Below, piece by piece: positions 56,611 through 64,000 of a stretch of 64,000 nucleotides of DNA. Within the stretch, counting starts at the first letter, position 1. Each line of letters begins with the position of its first letter. The DNA comes from Haliotis asinina (taxonomy: Eukaryota > Mollusca > Gastropoda > Lepetellida > Haliotidae): contig NC_090282.1 of the NCBI RefSeq assembly GCF_037392515.1, forward strand, positions 26,583,554-26,647,553. Direction: 5' to 3'. The notes below the pieces were generated by a model that did not search any database, was not told where the DNA came from, and saw only the letters and a program-made list of their open reading frames with translations. Position numbers and translations under genes: made by a program.

Positions 56611-57724
56611 ATGTTAGTGGTTGATGCAGTATCAGAACAAAGCCGTTGTAGGAACACCATCTACATCGCGTCATACATACGGCATTAGTATCACGCCTTC
56701 CAGACCACCATAGAGAATAATACAGGTAGCTGTGCATCGAGTTCTCCAAACTGTCAACAATGGCTCCCCTAAGCCTAGTCAACTAGGGAATTAACACTGT
56801 AGACAATTATTATAAGACAGGTACCGGAAGTCAGAGTCCAGACAAAGTAATCTCACCACTGACAAACCTGAAGAAAGAATTATAAGTTGATGAAAACGCT
56901 TGATGCGTAATAAGACTGGAGAGCGAGTTCCGGCATCCAGCCGATAATAAGCTTTCTGCAGATAGACGACGCAACACTCCCATATAATATACTGTCGGGG
57001 TATGTCATTTGAATTCCAATATAAACAACAAAAATGAACTCTACAATTTGGTTGCGGAGTTTTATATATGTCACGGTGACCGTAAACTGCTCTTGAAGTC
57101 AGATATTCGCAGTTGTGATTTCGTCAAGATTCATTAACAGGTCACAGAACAAGGAGTGAATAAATATGGCAAGCAAAGGTATGACGCATGCTGAATTGTA
57201 TTGTGAGAATACTTTGTTGTATTGTGAGTGCATGTGTATTATTCACTCAATTGTGGACTGTTTTCGGGAATGCAAGAAAATACTGGCTTGTACCTCAACT
57301 TTTTTGTGATATTGTTAGGACTTGAAACGTATTCAGGCCTCAAAGTGCTCGCAAGCACTAACGCTTCCTATCCTTGACCCAGATAGAGCACACGGACATT
57401 TACGACCTGTTCGTGACATCCGTGGCGTATACATGTGAAGTTTTCACGTGCTGTTGCAGACAAAACACAGCAGAGATGAGAATCCGGGACGTGGGGGTCA
57501 TCTCTACATAACAAGTAAATAAAGCTAAACAATTTGACGTCTCTAGGAGATCAAAATGAAAGTTCAAGTGTATCCTTTTGTGCCTGTAAGTTCATGGATT
57601 ACTATTGAAAATATACTGATTAAAGTAACAATGAGATCATAGCTGATGTCTTTTGTGATGTATGTGGATACACACACTCCCTCGCGTGCGCACACACACA
57701 ATATGCCTCTTCATACGCCTCAGA

Positions 57725-57880
57725 TGCCTGCTCGCTGACTTGATTGATACATCATATCCCACCTGGATAGACTAATGCTGCTGATGTTGACCACTGGTTT
57801 GTCTGGTCCAGACTTGGTTATTTCCAGACCTCCGCCATGCAGCTGAAGTATTCTGAGGGCGACGTCAAACAACAGATGAA
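57725..57880 (-). repeat. SINE family B, reverse copy
   Basis: GCCTGCTCGCTGACTTGATT, GCTGATGTTGACCACTGGTT and TGTCTGGTCCAGACTTGGTT are the reverse complement of the family B core. Confidence 0.7.
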
Positions 57881-58138
57881 CGAACAAACCAAATTCAGAT
57901 GTCTGCATTCTATGAATGTAATAGCCTGAACCTTCCTTGCTTTTAAGATATATAGCCCGGTGTCAGCGAATCAACGTGTCAGATTCACTCAACAATAGCA
58001 GACACCAAGACATAGCCTGTCAGGTTTAGTCAATCACAACATGTACCTAACACCATTCCAACCCATGACTATAGACCACATTTTCCGATATAAGAGTTAA
58101 AGCTACAAGAAAGTGTACATTTCATTTTTTCTTCCTCT

Positions 58139-58209
58139 TGTTTTTTCTTCTTGTTGTTGCTTCTACGACTTTTCTACTGCTACTACGACTACCGTTACTA
58201 CTTCTCCTA

Positions 58210-58247
<38 letters not shown>

Positions 58248-58265
58248 ACCTACAACTACTACTAC

Positions 58266-58300
<35 letters not shown>

Positions 58301-58320
58301 CTGTTGCTGCAATTAGTCAA
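58139..58320. repeat. Compound (CTA)n (CTG)n (GTA)n array with a perfect palindromic junction
   Basis: (CTA)6 and (CTG)7 are followed by ACTACTACTACTAGTAGTAG, where (CTA)n turns directly into (GTA)n. The two runs are reverse complements, so the strand can fold on itself without a loop spacer. Confidence 0.9.
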
Positions 58321-59365
58321 GCAGTTGAACACTTGTACATTTCAACTCTAGAGGCTAAACTAGGAGATACGTTGCTGCACTCTTTAATAACGAAAGGCGT
58401 TAAATGATCTCTATTGAAACTATTTCTCAAATAACTGTCTTGACTTAACATTATAATGTCCACCCTTCTGTAGTAATTCCAACATAAATCTAAGGAGGTG
58501 AACAATTTCCTGTTCAAGGTATCACTGTTCACAAACTGATGATCTTCTTTCGATCCGTAACTACGAAAGTCCGTCGAGAGTGGTATCTCATGGACGACTA
58601 ATATAGCACCAATAACCTATGAAATAAAACTCTGTAATGTAACACAGCGACAAGTTAATGAGTATCTGTGGACAATAACTATGGTAAAAATGAAGTAATT
58701 CAATTTAAGTCAATCTCTTTCATTCAATGTTTGCTCGGAATCTGTTGTCTATGAGTACCGGACACCAATCACTCTCTATTCACATTTGCTGTGACTGTGA
58801 TTTACGTTGACGGGACTCAGATTTTGTACTCTGTTATATTCTTTTGTTTGGGAAAATTGACTAAAGAGGAGACACCACCTGTGCTGTTTTGTTTCATTTA
58901 ACACCTTGTAATTATGTTTTGTCTCGAGTTTAATCTTAATCACAGATGATGTCCGGGGTGAATGTTTGAGGGATTATTCGCATTCACATTCTTAAGTGCT
59001 CTAAATTTCTAACCAAGTCCATCGACCAGAAATAATCCCGGCCATACAGCAATTTGTCATTTTCGTAAATAACGTATCCTGCATTTGTTCATGAAGAAAT
59101 TCACCTAATTAACCCAATGTCGAACTCCTGTGAAAATGTTTTAGTTTGAGATTGAACATGAATATGTCTATCGATTGCGTGTAACCTCAAAGCACCTTGA
59201 ATTCACCTTTTCATAGAAAATCTGAAATAACAACTTCAAAAAAAGCAGTCATGCATCAAGGATTGACACACTTAAAGAAAAGCGTTTTAGTAAAAGGTAA
59301 AACCTTCGTCCAAGGAATACGAATCATTCAAGGTTTTCTGTTGGTGACGTCCGGCTAGCGGACAC

Positions 59366-59472
59366 AAGCGCCATCTAGAGGCGCGAGGCAATTAAAGCGC
59401 CTCCTGGTGACCACTATCAACAGAAGCGAGAACGAGGCCATCTGAGCCCCGTGTGTGATAGATGGCGCTAGA
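59366..59472. promoter_or_regulatory. Cluster of CTCF-like and GCGCCATCTA words
   Basis: AAGCGCCTCCTGGTGACC at 59395-59412 reads GGTCACCAGGAGGCGCTT on the minus strand, close to the CTCF core. GCGCCATCTAGAGGCGC lies just upstream and TAGATGGCGCTA at 59459-59470 repeats the GCGCCATCTA word inverted. The block is GC-rich within AT-rich surroundings. Binding is not shown. Confidence 0.3.
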
Positions 59473-61349
59473 CTACAGCAAACGAAAACACAATTACGCT
59501 ATCGTCTTGGGACCCCCTCAAGTAACCCGGGAAATTGGTAAAGCGAGTTTTAATTGTATCGTGTTTGAACTTCCTTTCTGAAAAGATGTTTTCATAAAAA
59601 TATTGTCCTACATGGACTTAGGCTGGCCAAGGATTGTGACAACGTTGGAGAGAGTGTTTTAGGTGCACTCCATAGGTCAGCGTCGCAAGCGAATCTGATT
59701 GATTTTAGGGCTTCACGTTGTTATTTTATATTTGTGGCCATAGAATTTATCGATCCTGCTTGTGAAACAACGATTAATGTAAATTTCCGAATGAGACAAC
59801 TTGCTTTACTTCCAGCGTCTTAGTCTTTAGTCATGTAATCGACTGTCTTCAGTCCAGTGTTCAAGGCGTAAGACCGTCTATACATTAGGATGGTATAAAG
59901 CCACACACAGACTTGGTGGTAATACATTAGCAAACTAATAGCTTACATAGTAATATTTATTCCTGTTCCACCCTTCCAAATTCCGGATTCTTCCTCAAAA
60001 TCTGCATGGTTTGTTCCAGGGATATTTTGCGATTCCCAACATGCAATTCGTGCAGTTCCACATATAACGTTTGTGAAAAAAAGCAGCCGTTTGTCATCAC
60101 CATCAACACCTTCTAATTCAAGGTTCACGAGCACGCAAGTATTTTTTTTCAGAAAAGCACACCACAAATAACATCACTTCCTTGCTCGTGTGTGAGTATA
60201 TTTTTTTGAGTTTATTTCATCGATTGTTCATTTTGTTTCAACACTGACAGACGAAAATCAGTCGGCGATGCTGAATTTATGTTGTCAAATTTACTTTGAT
60301 ATTAAGTATTGATCTAAACATAAATAGCGCCGTTAATACAAGGACGACAGATCAGAAGCTTCTACCACACCAGTCGTGACGTTGCCAGCAGTAATATCAG
60401 AATGATGCTGTGGAATTCTTTGACCCTCGTGGCCATTAGACAAGTTTCCGTCGTCTCATCTGCCTATTATTAAGGGAAGAGTTAATTCCTTTACCGTAAA
60501 TATCACTTCTGCCGTCAGCTTAGCTTGTCCTTAATATAGTATGTCTCAGCATACTTTACAGCTGGTAAATACGTTGTCAACAAGAGTCTATCTTCCAATA
60601 TCATTATTAGAAGGCATTTCTCATCAGACGAATAGTTAGGTTACATTGGCAACAAATTAATCTGAAAATATGTCATATTGTGATTGTGCTTTGACAAGCG
60701 AATTCGTGAGAGAGTGAAGTAAGATTGTTTTAAACCCCATTTTCATTGCTGTAATATATATCCGGGTCATCATTGTATGTGGAAGGGAAAGTGATGATTC
60801 AGATTAAGGGCGATTATGTCACCGTATGATTAAATCTAATGAGCCATATCGTACATTGTGACCATCTAGTACACATGTATGTCAGTTTTCGTGGGAATGA
60901 GCGGAGGTGTGCTGACTCGGAATCTTCAATGGACGCAATCACTGGATTTCTCAAACTGTTGCTACTTCTTACCAGAATATCACATCTGTATATTCTGACT
61001 AGGTATCCCAACAAACAGACAGATATTGTGTATGGGGATTCTATATGTTCTGACGCTGAATCCCCACAGACTGACAAGCACATGGGGATATTGGGGAAAA
61101 CTCGTGTTCTGAGCCGGAATCCTAACAGCTAGAAATGCACACAATGTAGAGATTCTACATCTTCAAACTTTAAAAGAATCTTTAAAGGAGACACTTTAAG
61201 GTTCGGTCACTCATAAACAATAGAGAAGGTAGAGCATCACTAGGTTTACCTCATCTACATATTCAGACCGGGATTCACAAAATACGTGCAAAAGAGTTAT
61301 AGACAAACACCTTTGTGTCGAAGATGAAGGGACCTACGAGAATACCTCG

Positions 61350-61500
61350 AGTGAGTGTGAGTATGGTTTTGAGTCGCTTATAGTAACAGTCCAGCAGTGT
61401 CACTATAAATGGGATTCACGCAATTTACCCATGTTGGGAATCAAACCCGAGCCTTCAGCATGACTATGCTTTGACCACTGGACAACCTCACCGTCTCTTA
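61350..61500 (-). repeat. SINE family A, reverse diverged copy
   Basis: GAGTGTGAGTATGGTTTTGA, CCCATGTTGGGAATCAAACC and TATGCTTTGACCACTGGACA match the reversed family A. Confidence 0.6.
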
Positions 61501-64000
61501 AATACCTCGAATTTTTAAGACGCAACACAACCGAAAAACGGCGACTTAAGAAGAAATACAGATGGACTCTGTAAGTTCCTCAGATCACATACAGGTGTTT
61601 GCATGCATTCCGTCCTAGAATCATGTTGACAAGCATGTGTTTGAGACAATCTGCTCGCTCTGATCCAAAATCTTAACAGATGGACTGCCATGGGGTACTG
61701 CGAATTTGTATTCACACCCGGACACCTGTCACATAACTATGCTGGGAAGTTGGGGGAATCTGTATGTACTGTTTATAACAAGCTGAAATGAACGTTATAC
61801 GTCTGTTATGTGAATTCAGGCTTGGAGATTCATTGAAACGAAACTGTAGAAGACAAGAAATTCCCAAAATGAATTTCCCTATCTGAAGGAATGGCCATTT
61901 ACACCCATCTAATGTAAATATTTCGTTTCATAAAGAAAGACAAATGTGAAGGATGTTAGAAACCTTAACATTACAAAATACTAAAATCAGATACATTAAC
62001 CTACATACTTCTGCGTAGACACACAATACAAGAAAATTCCAGGTGTTGATATTCTTCATGGCTGCAATATAGTTTTGGACACTTAACATGCCTTGTTGTA
62101 TCACCCATTCTTGTAAAGCAATTGTTGATCGCCTTAGTGTGTTCTATGCTAAAATATCTTTGTTGCTTCCTAAGTTTTTACAACTCGAGAGGGTTGGTTG
62201 CAGTTTCCATAATCCTTGACACAGTAGGAGGTCCTTGACCCGGGCGGACAAACTAGATTCCATGATTGTTACCAGCAGAACACTAATTCGTTTTCAGCGA
62301 CATTGTTCCTGGCCTCCATCACATAAGCCACAACTGTCAAGTTCTTACGTCGCCGACCGAGGTGTCAAGAGAGGATTCGTCTACTCTGGCCAAGTATCAT
62401 ATTAAAACCGTTATCGACCAGGTCATACGACCTATACATTAATCTAAGTCATGGTAGCATTGTTCCGAGTAATCTCCCTTTATGGCCTTGCATGGTGTGT
62501 CTCTCGACCTGGAAGGTGGCTTTAAAAGCGTTTATGTGAGACGCACTTGATATGTAAGTGCAATGAATCGTAGTCTGGCAAGGCGTAAAGATGCACTACT
62601 GCCCTGGTAAGACAAATGCTAGACGGTTGTGAGTTGGGGGAGTGCATAATAGCACAACACAATAGTGGCGTTATTCAGCTGGCACAGGCGTCTGGCGAAT
62701 CCACTGGTAGGAGACAAATGTGCCCTCCGACGCTCCTTACATGAGCTTAACACAAAGATAGTCCTTAACGTCTACAAAAATCCCTGTAATGGTTTACAAA
62801 CGTTGCTGGGCTGTAATCTAATTAGCTCTGTATTCACGGTGGCCATCGATTCATCCCAAACTCTCAATTACGCGTTCTTTGGTTGGCGGCGTGACTGTCA
62901 GGAGTATAGGTCTGATGGGTAGTTATTACCCGCCGGCTCTCCGTCAATCCACTTCATCAATCCAGGCCTTAGAAATGGCAGTCATTAAAGATCACTGGTA
63001 CCTTAAAATGACATGGAATATACAAAGTGAAATGTAATCTCCCTCTGAATAACCCAATCAAACATAACCCTGCTTAGAGGCATTGACTACAAGCAAGAGG
63101 GTCGAACGGTGTTGAAATTTCCAATGTGAGTTTGACAATTTTGACGCAATTACAAGACTTTATTAGCGATAAACATTCACTGTGGGTTACATTTCCCCTA
63201 ACCTGTGGGGAGACTATTGACTTGGGCAGGAGCTTCTACAACGGCTTTCTGACATCATATTGAGCGGTTTAGACTGATCTAGCCACAAAAATAGCTCTCT
63301 CCACATGGACAGGGACATTCTATGGGCTGTACACCATCCCAGAATGCCTTGCGCTGATACCGGAACATGACTTTCAGGCTGAGTGATGAGTCTCAATGGG
63401 CTCAGGAAGGCAACTTGTGCAGTGGAGAGGCCTACCCTTCAGCCTTTCTAGTCCCGGGATCACCCATAGGCTCCACTAAAACCTACAATAATAGTGCATT
63501 TTGTGTGTGGCAGGCAGCTGATAATATTGAGGGCTGCCATTGTCAACATATTGTCCATCTCGTATATTGAGTAAACGCTTTCAGCAGTAGAACATGATTG
63601 TAACGCCTTAGGCGGGGACCTGTACATTCGTACTCGTTTGATATAAAAAAACGAATAAAAAGCTCAGATATTTACGTCACGGTGTCCGTGTGAGAAACCA
63701 GTAAGAAGGACTGACTGAGCAGTACAAGGACCTAGGTTTGAATCTACGAGAGAGAATGAAAGTTGTTTCATGCGGCAGACAAAGCTATTTAAGTATAATT
63801 TTAAAACATAAAAAAACATATCCATAGGAAAATCTCTGCTGAGGTCTGCAGTCCACTGGGATACCGACTATATCAGATAAAACAGATGTACATTTCATAG
63901 TGGTAGCAGTGTGGGATTTGCATTTACATGTTTATAAATGTTTGAGTCAAGTCACTGACGTAGTTGGACCTGTACTGGAACCTTTTTGTGGCATTGACGG

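Larger units (their letters stand above)
56790..64000. other. Distal region with no recognised gene
   Basis: Apart from the repeats and motif cluster listed separately, the sequence is AT-rich. Open stretches at 60839-61132, 62665-62922 and 63367-63570 on the plus strand have no recognisable domain. A gene with exons outside the window could still use this stretch as intron. Confidence 0.4.

Noticed and set aside
57167-57179. Possible first exon (ATGGCAAGCAAAG before GTATGA)
   Set aside because: A start codon followed by a donor-like word is too weak alone, and no downstream exon was found to pair with it.
62665-62922. 85-codon plus-strand open frame near the window end
   Set aside because: No domain or splice context recognised; length is within chance expectation for this much sequence.

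Overview
This window is nuclear DNA from an animal, most likely a marine gastropod and possibly abalone (Haliotis). Genes are split by AG/GT introns of roughly 0.25-3 kb. The sequence is AT-rich, full of microsatellites and minisatellites, and littered with two short interspersed repeat families (one tRNA-derived with a GGTTCGATTCC B box, one ending in TTAGTCGCCTCTTACGAC) typical of mollusc assemblies. The species is inference from memory of such repeats; no database was searched. No bacterial-type genes, CRISPR array, rRNA or functional tRNA gene was found.

Layout. (1) 137-4269, + strand: the last four coding exons of a sodium/solute cotransporter of the SLC5 (SGLT) family, followed by a long 3' UTR with candidate poly(A) signals at 5509 and 6327. 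(2) 12933 down to 7498, - strand: a complete five-exon RSL24D1/RLP24 gene, 163 codons, for a pre-60S ribosome biogenesis factor; it converges tail-to-tail with the SLC5 gene. (3) 18923-25026, + strand: a five-exon gene for a 221-residue four-helix membrane protein resembling TMEM179. (4) 30532-43810, + strand: a ten-exon gene for a predicted secreted 450-residue protein with four immunoglobulin domains (IgLON/lachesin-like), poly(A) signal near 44191. The exon phases of genes 2-4 close exactly, which supports the models. (5) 44.2-64 kb: no gene recognised; SINE copies, trinucleotide arrays and a 2.2 kb minisatellite of ~56 bp units. One possible membrane-anchor terminal exon for the Ig gene lies at 47797-47897.

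The four genes have no evident common pathway; the arrangement is ordinary eukaryotic gene neighbourhood. I did not find a convincing new biological system. The observations most worth a second look are repeat-driven: a 61-65 bp periodic repeat leading up to the last SLC5 splice acceptor and carrying acceptor-like copies, a ~320 bp-arm inverted repeat placed directly after a TMEM179-like exon, minisatellites that appear to have grown out of a SINE and out of a MITE-like element, a higher-order variant pattern in the 2.2 kb minisatellite, the possible alternative membrane-anchor exon of the Ig gene, and CTCF-like sites near 55.3 and 59.4 kb.
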